The translations under genes and the position numbers were made by a program. Source: Acanthopleuribacter pedis (lineage in GTDB: Bacteria > Acidobacteriota > Holophagae > Acanthopleuribacterales > Acanthopleuribacteraceae). From it: DNA of 64,000 nucleotides. Position 1 is the stretch's first letter; each line of letters starts with the position of its first letter. The stretch covers positions 372,001 to 436,000 of the forward strand of contig NZ_JAFREP010000001.1 of the NCBI RefSeq assembly GCF_017377855.1, in the 5' to 3' direction. Below are positions 25,143 to 34,830 of the stretch, piece after piece. The notes under the pieces were generated by a model. The model was not told the origin of the DNA, ran no database searches, and worked only from the letters and a program-made list of their open reading frames with translations.

Positions 25143-25893
25143 AAGAGGGTGAAGACACGTTCGGCGGCCGGTCGGCGAACCGGTCGGCGACGAATGAAAG
25201 GATTGGCGTGCCCAAAACTCTGTACAAAACACAAGGCGGCGTGAACGCGGTTTGGCTAAATCGAGTCGGAACCTTCGTCCGCGGTGAGGAAACGGCGCTG
25301 TTGCTAGGGGGGCTTGGAACGCGTTGGCGGCGATTTGTCCAGAGAAAAAGTAAAAAATTGCAAAAAAATCGCAGTAGAGGGTCGCCGGCGCTTGTCAAAC
25401 GGGCATCGCGACATTAAGATACGGTACGATGCGGGAGTCACTTGTTTAGGGCCCGGTTGTCTCTTTTAGATGAATCAAGGGATGAGACGGCCGCCAATCA
25501 ATACCCCGGCTTGAGTGCAAGCACCCTACGTTTTCTCAATGCGTGAAAGTCCCGACAAAAAATCGTGACGAGATTTGAGTTCCGTTCCTGTTCGACCGAT
25601 AGAGGTACTGAAGTTTTAGAGGCGAGCTATACAGCTAATGATTTTATCAAAAAACCGTCATTTGCAACCACGATCCTCATCCAAGCAAGCGAACACGAAT
25701 TGGTTTGATTTCCTCAGATCCTTCTCGATTCCCATCCAGCAATCCCAATGGGCTCCCAGATGAGCCTGGTTTTCCATTCCTCACCAAGGAAGGCCGGGGG
25801 TGACGCCCCGAACAAGAGTCTGTAGAGGGTTCGGAATAGTTGTCGCTCTGCCCGGCTTTAAGTGGCATTGCGCAAAATGGCGAGGTGAACAGT
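25143..25893. other. Long leader/promoter region of rpoD
   Basis: About 750 bp with no recognised gene. Holds the promoter candidate at 25392-25420 and then a roughly 470-nt untranslated leader, AT-richer than the genes around it. I found no known riboswitch or T-box pattern in the leader. Confidence 0.45.
25392..25420 (+). promoter_or_regulatory. Candidate sigma-70 promoter of rpoD
   Basis: TTGTCA (25392-25397), a 17-bp spacer and TAAGAT (25415-25420): a good match to the -35/-10 consensus at ideal spacing. It would start transcription near 25427, leaving a long 5' leader before rpoD. Confidence 0.5.
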
Positions 25894-27639
<1,746 letters not shown>

Positions 27640-27672
27640 AACACCGATCTTCGGTTACAATCACCCTCCAGG

Positions 27673-27698
27673 AAGCCCCCATCCGGGGGCTTTTCTTA
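27673..27698 (+). terminator. Rho-independent terminator of rpoD
   Basis: AAGCCCCC (27673-27680), a 3-nt loop ATC, then CGGGGGCTTTTCTTATT: a GC-rich stem followed by a T-rich tract, 34 bp after the rpoD stop. Confidence 0.93.
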
Positions 27699-27735
27699 TT
27701 TGGGTGGCGCGAGCCAAGGTGAAGGGAGTGCAAGA

Positions 27736-28665
27736 TTGGCAGCATGCTTCTTGGTTATGTTATGGATGGGTGTGCCGTCGCCCGAGCTGGAATCCTTTTT
27801 TCAAGCCGCCAAACAAGGTGATACCGAGGTCGTACAGGCACAGTTGGCGGCGCATCCCGAATGGGCCGCGGCGCGCAACAAGCGTGGACGCACCGCGCTG
27901 AGTTTGGCCGCCGACGCGGGCCGTGACGCGGTGATCGTCCCGCTGGTTGAACAAGGCGCCGATGTGAACGCGGTCATTGGCAAAAGCGGCTGGTCGCCGC
28001 TGATGTACGCGGCCTATCGCGGTCACGAATCGACCGCGCGTTTGTTACTTAATTTTGGGGCCGAGGCTGATTTCCAAGACAACCGCGGCGTGACCGCGGC
28101 CATGTTGGCGGGTTACCGCGAGGATGTGACCATGCTGGCTTTGTTGGTGGAACAGGGTGCCTCGTTGAACCTGCGCAATGCCGCCGGCGAGAATGCCCTG
28201 CTGTTTGCGGCCGAGCGTGCCAACGCCCAGGTCACCGCGTTTTTATTAAGCCAGGGCGTGCCCGTGGATGGCGTGGATTTTTCCGGGAACACTGCCTTGC
28301 TGAAGCTGGCGCCCAAGGGCAATCGCGGTGCGGTTGAAGTTTTGCTGGATCAAGGTGCCGATGTTCGTGTGCAAAACGACAAGGGTCAAACCGCGTTGAT
28401 GCTGGCCGCGCGCGGCGGGCACATGGACATCGTGCAAATGCTGTTGGCGCAAGGGGCTGATTTGGATGCCCGCGATGTCGCGGGTGAAGGCGTGGCTTTT
28501 TATGCCTTCCGCAATGGTTACACACCTTTGGCACGGGTCCTGATTCAGTGTGGTTTTGAGCAGGATCGCCCCAATCGGCGCGGGATGACCCTGCGCCAAT
28601 TGGCGGAGCGCAAGCGTTTTGATTTAGAGGCGGATGTTTCCGGTCAGGTGGTTTGGTTGCGATGA
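27736..28665 (+). CDS. Ankyrin repeat protein
   Basis: TTG at 27736 preferred: GGGAG lies 7 bp upstream, and a start at 27700 would fall in the terminator's T-tract. 309 residues. The first about 15 residues (LAACFLVMLWMGVPSP) are hydrophobic, perhaps a weak signal peptide without the usual basic end. Then at least seven ankyrin repeats of about 33 residues (GRTALSLAADAGRDAVIVPLVEQGADVNA, GWSPLMYAAYRGHESTARLLLNFGAEADF, GQTALMLAARGGHMDIVQMLLAQGADLDA and so on). Ankyrins mediate protein-protein contacts; the partner is unknown. Its stop overlaps the next ATG (ATGA), so it is co-translated with the FabH-like gene, an unusual pairing. Confidence 0.88.
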   Translation: MAACFLVMLWMGVPSPELESFFQAAKQGDTEVVQAQLAAHPEWAAARNKRGRTALSLAADAGRDAVIVPLVEQGADVNAVIGKSGWSPLMYAAYRGHESTARLLLNFGAEADFQDNRGVTAAMLAGYREDVTMLALLVEQGASLNLRNAAGENALLFAAERANAQVTAFLLSQGVPVDGVDFSGNTALLKLAPKGNRGAVEVLLDQGADVRVQNDKGQTALMLAARGGHMDIVQMLLAQGADLDARDVAGEGVAFYAFRNGYTPLARVLIQCGFEQDRPNRRGMTLRQLAERKRFDLEADVSGQVVWLR

Positions 28666-29654
28666 GGAAAGCGCCCTGTTACGCACAAATCACGGGTTGC
28701 GGGCACGACACACCCGAGCGGGTGGTGGCGAACCACCAGTTGGAAGAACGATGGTCGTTACCGCAAGGCTGGATCAAGCGGCGTACCGGTATTGAGCAGC
28801 GTTCCTGGGCCAAACCGGACCAGGCGGTCTCCGACATGGCGATTGCCGCGGGGATACGGGCCTTAACCGACGCGGACTTGGACCCTGGCCGCGTGGATTT
28901 GGTGATCCTCGCAACCAGTACCCCGGATTACCTGTTGCCGCCGACCGCGCCTTTTGTCGCCGCCAAGATGGGGTGCACGAACGCGGGCGCCTTTGATTTG
29001 GCCGGCGCCTGCTGCGGCTTCCTCTACGGGTTGAGTATGGCCGAGAGCCACGTTGCCCTGCGTCACCAAGTCGTGTTGGTGATCGGCGCGAATTTGTTGT
29101 CGCGACGTTTGAAGCCCGACGATCCCGCGACGGCCTGCCTGTTTGCCGATGCCGCGGGCGCGGTGGTGCTGCAGCCGAGTGAGACGCCCACTGGTTTGTT
29201 GGGGGTGGCGCAAGGGGCGAACGGGGCCCAGTGGGACACGATCATGATCGCGGAAGGTGGCTCGCGCGCTAATTTCGGCGCGGGTACCTGGAAACGGCGC
29301 GGCCATTTGATGACGATGAAAAACGGCGGTTCCTTGTTTCGCGAGGCCGTCCACGACATGGCGACCGTGGGCCGCCAGGCGATGGCTGACGCGGCTTTGC
29401 AGATGGACGCGATTGATTGGTGGATTCCCCATCAGGCCAACGGCCGCTTGATTGAGGAAGCCCGCAAAGCCTTGGATGTGCCGGTTGAGAAAACCCAGAA
29501 CCGGGTGGCGCGCTTCGGCAACAGTTCGGCGGCGACCATCCCGTTGGTGTTGTCGGTCGCGGTGGCTGAGGGCGAGATCCAGCGCGGGCAAACCCTGTTG
29601 TTGACCGCGGTCGGCGCGGGCATGTTGCGCATGGGTTTGGTTTGGTCGTTTTGA
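28662..29654 (+). CDS. FabH-like 3-oxoacyl-ACP synthase III (ketosynthase III)
   Basis: 330 residues from an ATG overlapping the ankyrin stop. KAS III triad: Cys117 in FDLAGACCGF, His in WWIPHQANGRLI (about 247) and Asn in RFGNSSAATIP (about 278). The N-terminal WIKRRTGIEQRSWA and ILATSTPDYLLPPTAP are typical, and VGAGMLRMGLVW at the end matches FabH GxGLTWG-type ends. It condenses an acyl-CoA with malonyl-ACP to start fatty-acid or related chains. The residue after the catalytic Cys is Cys rather than the usual Ser. No fabD/fabG/acpP neighbours, so it may serve a special lipid or metabolite rather than bulk fatty acids. Confidence 0.9.
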   Translation: MRKAPCYAQITGCGHDTPERVVANHQLEERWSLPQGWIKRRTGIEQRSWAKPDQAVSDMAIAAGIRALTDADLDPGRVDLVILATSTPDYLLPPTAPFVAAKMGCTNAGAFDLAGACCGFLYGLSMAESHVALRHQVVLVIGANLLSRRLKPDDPATACLFADAAGAVVLQPSETPTGLLGVAQGANGAQWDTIMIAEGGSRANFGAGTWKRRGHLMTMKNGGSLFREAVHDMATVGRQAMADAALQMDAIDWWIPHQANGRLIEEARKALDVPVEKTQNRVARFGNSSAATIPLVLSVAVAEGEIQRGQTLLLTAVGAGMLRMGLVWSF

Positions 29655-29820
29655 GGTTGGCCGCGTAGGGTGTGAATCTTTGCATCTACAGGTGTCGGGT
29701 GGTGGACGGTGTCGCGGCATGGTGTGTTGAAGGAAGATGGCGGGTGTAGGGTGGCGTGTTGACCCGGCGCGTATATAAGGTACGCGCACACCGCCATGTG
29801 TGGGGTGGCGTGTTGACCCG

Positions 29821-30251
29821 GCGCGTGCTGAAGGTACGCGCACACCGCCATGTGTGGATCATGCTTTATTTGAACGTTCGCCACCGGCGAACCTCTTCCA
29901 GCTACCCTGAAAGGGTTACCTATGGCAGCCCAGGGCAACGCCCTGGGTGCTTGGGGTTCACATCATGCAGGCGCTGAAGGTGCCGGCATTCGTGGGCTTA
30001 CGACATACAATCCCGTTCCTTTTCCTCAAACCCTTCGTTCTTGGTTTTTTGGGAAAAGGGTTCCAACGCCGGTCCCTTCAGGACTGGGTGAACCGTATCC
30101 CGGGGGTCCTAGGGTGGCAGGCGCTGCGCGCCTTTACCCCAGGCTGCCATAGATAACCCTTTCAGGGTAGCGGGAGGTGGTTCGCCCGTGGCGAACATTC
30201 AAATAAAAGGTGGTCCCCACCTGGCGGTGTGCGCGTACTTTCAGCACGCGC
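29821..30251. repeat. About 430-bp nested foldback element
   Basis: The two ends are inverted copies of the 21-bp GCGCGT...ACGCGC motif (29821-29841 and 30231-30251; a further variant at 29767-29787). Moving inwards on both sides: CACACCGCCA, TTTATTTGAA, GTTCGCCAC, GGCGAACC, then a 29-bp arm at 29902-29930 pairing with 30142-30170 with one mismatch (CTACCCTGAAAGGGTTA; CTATGGCAGCC). Small hairpins such as CCCAGGGC-aac-GCCCTGGG sit inside. No open frame with coding character. It fills most of the gap between the FabH-like gene and the 32-bp array. Confidence 0.85.
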
Positions 30252-30258
30252 CGGATCA

Positions 30259-30590
30259 GCACCCAGGCGGGCATGGCGGTGGCCGGATCAGCACCCAGGC
30301 GGGCATGGCGATGGCCGGATCAGCACCCAGGCGGGCATGGCGGTGGCCGGATCAGCACCGAGGTGAGCATGGAGGTGGCCGGATCAGAACCCAGGCGGGC
30401 ATGGCGGTGGCCGGATCAGCACCCAGGCGGGCATGGCGGTGGCCGGATCAGCACCCAGGTGAGCATGGAGGTGGCCGGATCAGAACCCAGGCGGGCATGG
30501 CAGTGGCCGGGTCAGCACCCAGGCGGGCATGGCAGTGGCCGGGTCAGCACCCAGGCGGGCATGGCGGTGGCCGGATCAGCACGCCGGCGC
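30259..30590. repeat. 32-bp tandem repeat array
   Basis: Ten units of exactly 32 bp start at 30259, 30291, 30323 and so on to 30547, with a broken unit at 30579. Consensus parts: GCACCCAGGCGGGCATGG and CGGTGGCCGGATCA. Units alternate subtly (GAACCC and GGTGAGCATGGAGG variants), suggesting expansion in blocks. It abuts the foldback element (which ends ...CGCCGGATCAGCACCC) and stops 9 bp before the flgL stop codon. The 96-bp (3 x 32) periodic open frames are a by-product, not a gene. Confidence 0.95.
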
Positions 30591-30598
30591 GGGTTTTC

Positions 30599-31501
30599 CT
30601 AACCCAGGAAGTCCAACAGACTCTGGGTGTTTAGCGTTCTCTGTGAACGGAGTTGGGCTTGGATTTCATTTTGCACCTGCTCCAAACCAACGATCTCTTC
30701 CGCCAGATCCGCGTCTTCTAACTCGGCGAGGACCGACTTGAGGTTTTCCTCGAACAGACCGTATTCGTCCCGCTCCGAGATCAAACGCACGTTGCGCGTG
30801 CCCACCTCGGCCACGGTTTCGTTGAGCCGCTCACTCGTCGCCCGCAGCCGCGGCAGTTCCGCGTTAATCGCAACCTCGTCGTTGTTGCGGTAGGCCGCTT
30901 CCAGGTTGGTCAGAATCTCGATCATGTCGGTGGGATCGCCCGGGCCCGTCGGGCCATAGGCGATCTCTGAACCAATGAAGTTGGTGGGGATGGTGTCCGT
31001 TTCGTTGATGCGGGCATTGGTGATGACGGTGTTACCCGAATAAACCGTGCCGGTTGCGTCGAAGGGTTGGGTGGTGACCAGGTTGCCCGAAAACAGGTAT
31101 TCGCCCTCGTGCCGCGTGTTGAGCCGGTTGATGATCAGCTCGCGGTATTCCGCGATTTCATCCGCGACCGTTTCTCGTTCCAAATCGTCGTTAAGATGGG
31201 ACGTACCCTGTACCGCCACCTCGCGCGCGGAATCAAAGGCATCGCGAATGCTGCCCAGCGCCGTTTCAATCGCCTGGTTCTGCTGCAAAATCTGTTCGAC
31301 ATTTTTCTCAAAGGCCGCGTTTTGGCGAAGCTGGTTTTTGGTTTCCTCGATGCGCATGTAATTGACCGGGTCGTCCGACCCGCGCAGCACCTTTTTACCG
31401 GTGGCCAAGTGCTCGAGGATTTCGCTCTGATCGAAATTGGAACGTTTGTTGTTAAGCAGGAATTGGCGTTGTGCGCTGAATTCGCCCAATCGATAAACCA
31501 C
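30599..31501 (-). CDS. flgL: Flagellar hook-filament junction protein FlgL
   Basis: 300 residues from a GTG with an excellent AAGGAGGTGAAA. The N-terminal flagellin-like helix (FLLNNKRSNFDQSEILEHLATGKKVLRGSDDPVNYMRIEETKNQLRQN) contains the conserved 'GKKxxxxSDDP' signature of FlgL/flagellin. The C-terminal helix (NVRLISERDEYGLFEENLKSVLAELEDADLAEEIVGLEQVQNEIQAQLRSQRTLNTQSLLDFL) is the usual coiled-coil partner, with LAEEIVxL like DxAEAxxxL. It connects hook and filament outside the cell, exported by the flagellar apparatus. Last gene of the leftward flagellar operon. Confidence 0.95.
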   Translation of the reverse strand: MVYRLGEFSAQRQFLLNNKRSNFDQSEILEHLATGKKVLRGSDDPVNYMRIEETKNQLRQNAAFEKNVEQILQQNQAIETALGSIRDAFDSAREVAVQGTSHLNDDLERETVADEIAEYRELIINRLNTRHEGEYLFSGNLVTTQPFDATGTVYSGNTVITNARINETDTIPTNFIGSEIAYGPTGPGDPTDMIEILTNLEAAYRNNDEVAINAELPRLRATSERLNETVAEVGTRNVRLISERDEYGLFEENLKSVLAELEDADLAEEIVGLEQVQNEIQAQLRSQRTLNTQSLLDFLG

Positions 31502-31536
31502 GTTTCACCTCCTTAACGATTGTTCAAAGACCCGGT

Positions 31537-33042
31537 CTAGCCGAGCCGGTTAATAATGTCGGCCGTGAGCTGGTTGATCACGCCGATGAATCGGGACGAC
31601 GCCTGGAAGGCGCGCTGGTATTGGGTTAACTGGACGGCTTCCTCGTCGAGGTTGACCGCCGAAACTTCGTCGCGGCGCGCCTGGGCCTGGTCCAGCAACA
31701 ACTGTTGCCCCTCCAGCTTGTCCTGCGCGTTACGCGTGGTACGGCCGAATGTCGACATGGTGTCCGAGTAATAGCGCTCGAAGGTGCCGGTATCGGCGGT
31801 GCCGTCACCGACATCGTCAATCACCACCGCCGCGGTGCGCAAGGCCGCCATTTGCAGCGCGACCACGTTGTTGCCCGTCTCACCGGCGGTGTCGCTTAGC
31901 GCCAATTTGTTGGGGTCGAATCCCTGATCGGGGTCGAGCGGATCTACCAGCAGTTGGGTCGAAAGCGCAATCGAACTCGCCGCACCCGCGTAACGGTCGG
32001 GATCCACCGCGGGTGGGGCGGGCGCGCCACCGGCCGTTGGGTCCAGCGGGTCGAAGAACTGCAGGCCGGTATCGTTCGGCGCGGCCGATAAGGTGAAACC
32101 GGCCGTGTGGACCGCGTTGAATTGGCTGATGAAACCCGCGGCGAACTTGTCGAGACGGCGGCGTAAACCCGCCAACTCGGTGTCGCGCAGTTCCAACTTG
32201 GCGCCCAACATGCCGCCGTTGATCTCGGCGGTAATGTCCACCGGGGTGGCGCCGCCGTTGTCCAACTGCACATCGTAAAAGTTGTTGTTGGCGCCGTTGA
32301 GCGCGATTGAAAGTTCGTACTGATCCTCGCCGACCAACACGAAGTTGCTGTCTTTGATGTTGACCTGAATGCGGCTGTCGCCCATGTCGTAGACGTCGAT
32401 GGCAACCAAGGTGCTGAGTTCGTTGATTTTGCGGTAACGCTCGTCCACGATGTCCTGGGGCGGGTTGCCGCTGCGGAAGATGCCGTTGCCCAGCGATTCG
32501 ATTTCCGCGGTGAGCTGGTTAATGCGCGTGACCACTTCCTCGACCTCGAGGTTGGTGCGGCTCTGAAACTGAAACAAATCGTTGTCACGTTGGCGAATCT
32601 CCGTCGCCAAGCGATCCCCTAGCTCCAAGACCTCGCGCCGGGCGCCGCTGTCCGCCGGCCGCAAGGTCGCTTCCTCCAGGCTGTCGAAGAACTGGCCCAT
32701 CGAGGCGCGGATCCCCGAGAACTCGGTTTCCGCCAGCAAACCCTCAACCTCGGCCATGCCCGAGGCAAAGGTGTCTTGAAAGCCGTGGCGCCCTTCCTCG
32801 CGGGTCAACAACTGATCGGCAATCGAACTGCGCAGGCCGTTGATGCCGGCAACGGTGCTGCCGCCGCCCACCACCAACCCCAGTCCGCCGCTGCCCAAAC
32901 CACTTATGCGCGTATCGGCCACCTGGCGGGTGTAGTTCTTGGTGTTGACGTTGGCGATGTTGTTACCGCTGACGTTGAGGCCGACTTGGGCGGTGCGGAC
33001 CCCGGATAAACCGGTGAAGAGACTGGAGTTGAGGGTAACCAT
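31537..33042 (-). CDS. flgK: Flagellar hook-associated protein FlgK
   Basis: 501 residues; AAGGA before the ATG. The N-terminus (LFTGLSGVRTAQVGLNVSGNNIANVNTKNYTRQ) carries the axial-protein motif 'SGxNIANxNTxGY'. The LAEFFxA/RASMGQFFDSLEEA region and the NQLTAEI helices are as in FlgK. The C-terminus has SAVNLDEEAVQLTQYQRAFQASSRFIGVINQLTADIIN, the classic 'NLDEEaanLlqyQqaYqAsArvi' signature. A little shorter than the E. coli protein, from the variable outer domain. First junction protein at the hook tip; 9 bp downstream of flgN and 35 bp upstream of flgL. Confidence 0.97.
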   Translation of the reverse strand: MVTLNSSLFTGLSGVRTAQVGLNVSGNNIANVNTKNYTRQVADTRISGLGSGGLGLVVGGGSTVAGINGLRSSIADQLLTREEGRHGFQDTFASGMAEVEGLLAETEFSGIRASMGQFFDSLEEATLRPADSGARREVLELGDRLATEIRQRDNDLFQFQSRTNLEVEEVVTRINQLTAEIESLGNGIFRSGNPPQDIVDERYRKINELSTLVAIDVYDMGDSRIQVNIKDSNFVLVGEDQYELSIALNGANNNFYDVQLDNGGATPVDITAEINGGMLGAKLELRDTELAGLRRRLDKFAAGFISQFNAVHTAGFTLSAAPNDTGLQFFDPLDPTAGGAPAPPAVDPDRYAGAASSIALSTQLLVDPLDPDQGFDPNKLALSDTAGETGNNVVALQMAALRTAAVVIDDVGDGTADTGTFERYYSDTMSTFGRTTRNAQDKLEGQQLLLDQAQARRDEVSAVNLDEEAVQLTQYQRAFQASSRFIGVINQLTADIINRLG

Positions 33043-33051
33043 GACGTGTCC

Positions 33052-33552
33052 TTAAACCTGTTGCTGAATGCGACTGTGGGTGTTGAACACCTGGTGGGCG
33101 TAACCCTGGGCGTTGTACGCGTTCGGTTGCTGGAGGGCACCGGGCACACCTTGATTGGCCCAGCGCTCGAGAAACTTCCACTGGGCTTGCTGCAACATCT
33201 GGCTCTGGCGCGAGTACTTGCGGCATTCGTGCGTGATATGGCGAATTTGGTCAATCGCATCGCTAATGCGGTCGCGAGAACGAGCGTCGACGTAGGGGAG
33301 CAGCGCTTTCAGTGATTTGAAACGCTGCAATCCCCGCCGTTTCGCGATTTCGGTTAAGAGGGCGTCCTGCGCGGCCATGATCTGCTGAAGGTTGGTCAGC
33401 AGGGCTTCTTGCGGTTGGGTCATTTCAAAGAAACGGTACCAATCCGGCTTGATGAGAAATTCACGCAGGGCCTTCTGTCGTTCGGCCAATTCAGTAAGGA
33501 CCTGAATTTTATGGACGAGCAGGGCTTCTAATTTGGCAAGTAGGGCATTCAC
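33052..33552 (-). CDS. flgN: FlgN-like flagellar export chaperone
   Basis: 166 residues from a GTG with GGAGGGG. All-helical, with leucine heptads at the N-terminus (LLAKLEALLVHKIQVLTELAERQKALREFLIK) and repeated LLTNLQQIMAAQDALLTEIAK, the pattern of FlgN. FlgN binds the C-terminal ends of FlgK and FlgL and delivers them for export. The position directly before flgK supports this. The C-terminal end is Gln-rich (HSRIQQQV), typical of the disordered FlgN tail. Sequence conservation of FlgN is low, so the assignment relies on both texture and context. Confidence 0.82.
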   Translation of the reverse strand: MNALLAKLEALLVHKIQVLTELAERQKALREFLIKPDWYRFFEMTQPQEALLTNLQQIMAAQDALLTEIAKRRGLQRFKSLKALLPYVDARSRDRISDAIDQIRHITHECRKYSRQSQMLQQAQWKFLERWANQGVPGALQQPNAYNAQGYAHQVFNTHSRIQQQV

Positions 33553-33583
33553 GGTAACCCCTCCGACGGTGAAATCGATCTAA

Positions 33584-33925
33584 CTAGATCGTGACGTCGA
33601 TGGAATTAAAACCGCTGACCTGCTTTTCTTGGTTCGCTTCTTCTCCAGATAACGTATAGGCAGAACTGGTGTCTTGCGCTTCCTCGTCCTCTTCCTCAAG
33701 AGATTGATCGGGGTTTTGCCGTCCTTGTCGGTGTTCTTCACGAACGCCGATCTCTGCCGAATCCTGAAGGGCTTTGATGCTCAACGCGTGTTCGCGATTG
33801 GCTTCTTGCAGCGCACGGGCCGCTCGTTCCTTGGCAGCTTGATGCCCTTGGATTTGTGCTGAGTTGATCTGCTCCGCGTAAACGGTATTCGAGATCATGT
33901 TTCTCAGAAAGACAGGGTCGGACAT
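33584..33925 (-). CDS. Unknown 113-residue protein in the flagellar operon
   Basis: AAGG precedes the ATG. The first about 70 residues are predicted helical and coiled (YAEQINSAQIQGHQAAKERAARALQEANREHALSIKALQDSAEI). The rest is acidic and disordered (SLEEEDEEAQDTSSAYTLSGEEANQEKQ). No signal peptide or membrane segment. It lies between flgM and flgN in a tightly packed operon, so a flagellar regulator or an export chaperone is the natural guess, but I recognise no family. Confidence 0.7.
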   Translation of the reverse strand: MSDPVFLRNMISNTVYAEQINSAQIQGHQAAKERAARALQEANREHALSIKALQDSAEIGVREEHRQGRQNPDQSLEEEDEEAQDTSSAYTLSGEEANQEKQVSGFNSIDVTI

Positions 33926-33963
33926 GGGTAAACCTTAAATCGGGAGGGGACGGAGAAAGCGGT

Positions 33964-34251
33964 TTAAAGATCGGTGCTTAGTTCGTCGTCGATGACTTTC
34001 TGAGCAACCTCGCGCTCATCGCGATGGTACGTGCCCTCGGCCATTTCCTGCTGAATGCCGGAAATTGCCGCGGATCGAACGTCGGGTACACCGCGGATCG
34101 CACTTTGCGCTGTTTGAAACAGTGTGGCGGAGGCCGAAACCTCGACACTGTCGCTTACAGCACTTCTGCTTCCTGTGCGGGCACTTTTGCCGTAAGCCGT
34201 GGAGGCCGAGGCATAGGTGCTCGAGGAAACCGAGCCTTTTTCTACTTTCAT
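33964..34251 (-). CDS. flgM: Anti-sigma-28 factor FlgM
   Basis: ATG at 34251 with GGAGGG; 95 residues. The N-terminal half is Ser/Ala-rich and disordered as in FlgM. The C-terminal sigma-28-binding part reads VRSAAISGIQQEMAEGTYHRDEREVAQKVIDDEL, matching the family pattern 'kv..ik.aI..G.Y.vd...iA.kll..'. FlgM holds FliA inactive until the hook is complete, then is exported. It sits early in the operon, before the late hook-filament genes whose timing it influences. Confidence 0.9.
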   Translation of the reverse strand: MKVEKGSVSSSTYASASTAYGKSARTGSRSAVSDSVEVSASATLFQTAQSAIRGVPDVRSAAISGIQQEMAEGTYHRDEREVAQKVIDDELSTDL

Positions 34252-34335
34252 GAAACCCTCCGGTTTTCTTTGCCGACTACCCACCAAGTTCATCGGTTGT
34301 CTAGGGTATGAGCTTAACCGGAAAGCATGTCAGGG

Positions 34336-34770
34336 CTATAACTCCTTGGTTTCATATGTGTTCTTCAGGGATTGGGCGAATCCTAATCCCTGGTTTTCAA
34401 CCATTTGTTCCGCGGTGTGGCGAAAAAATTCGTCGCGGAAATAACCCATGCCCTGAGAGCCTTTGCCCAGCATGCCACCACCCGGTGAGCTGTCGTCCAT
34501 GGTTTTTAACATAAATGTTACCAGTTGGACTTCCAATTCTTTGGCGGCGTCATCCATGCTCGGCGCGTCTTCGGCGTGCCGTTTGAGGCGCTCACGACCC
34601 GAGTTCGGGTTCGTTGGATTCATTGCGTTGTTGAGGACCGCCGCGAAGGGATTTTCATCCGCCCCGGCGGGTTGTTGCATGCTGCGTCGCCAAGCCGTGC
34701 TTGCATCGCTTTGATGGGTTGCTTGTTTGGCGGCGGCGTTCGCCATGGCGGCAAAGGTGTCCACGTCCAT
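34336..34770 (-). CDS. flgJ: FlgJ-like rod-binding protein
   Basis: 144 residues; GGAGG before the ATG. The conserved part is at 75-140: AAKELEVQLVTFMLKTMDDSSPGGGMLGKGSQGMGYFRDEFFRHTAEQMVENQGLGFAQSL, the rod-binding domain of FlgJ (family pattern 'aa.qFEa.fl..llk.mr......' and 'y..m.d..la..la..gGlGla'). The C-terminal muramidase domain of enterobacterial FlgJ is absent, as in many other phyla, so a separate peptidoglycan hydrolase must open the wall for the rod. The first 60 residues are low-complexity. Confidence 0.88.
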   Translation of the reverse strand: MDVDTFAAMANAAAKQATHQSDASTAWRRSMQQPAGADENPFAAVLNNAMNPTNPNSGRERLKRHAEDAPSMDDAAKELEVQLVTFMLKTMDDSSPGGGMLGKGSQGMGYFRDEFFRHTAEQMVENQGLGFAQSLKNTYETKEL

Positions 34771-34830
34771 GATGACCTCCTGCGGTACGGCGAATGGTGA
34801 ACGGTTAACGGCTTCGATGGGGATAAGCGA

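Noticed and set aside
30259-30590. CRISPR array
   Set aside because: Repeats are directly adjacent with no unique spacers and no cas genes are present.
30188-30634. Open frames with 32-residue repeats through the 32-bp array
   Set aside because: By-product of a 96-bp super-period (3 x 32 bp); Gly/Arg/Trp-rich composition, no start signal, runs into flgL on the other strand.
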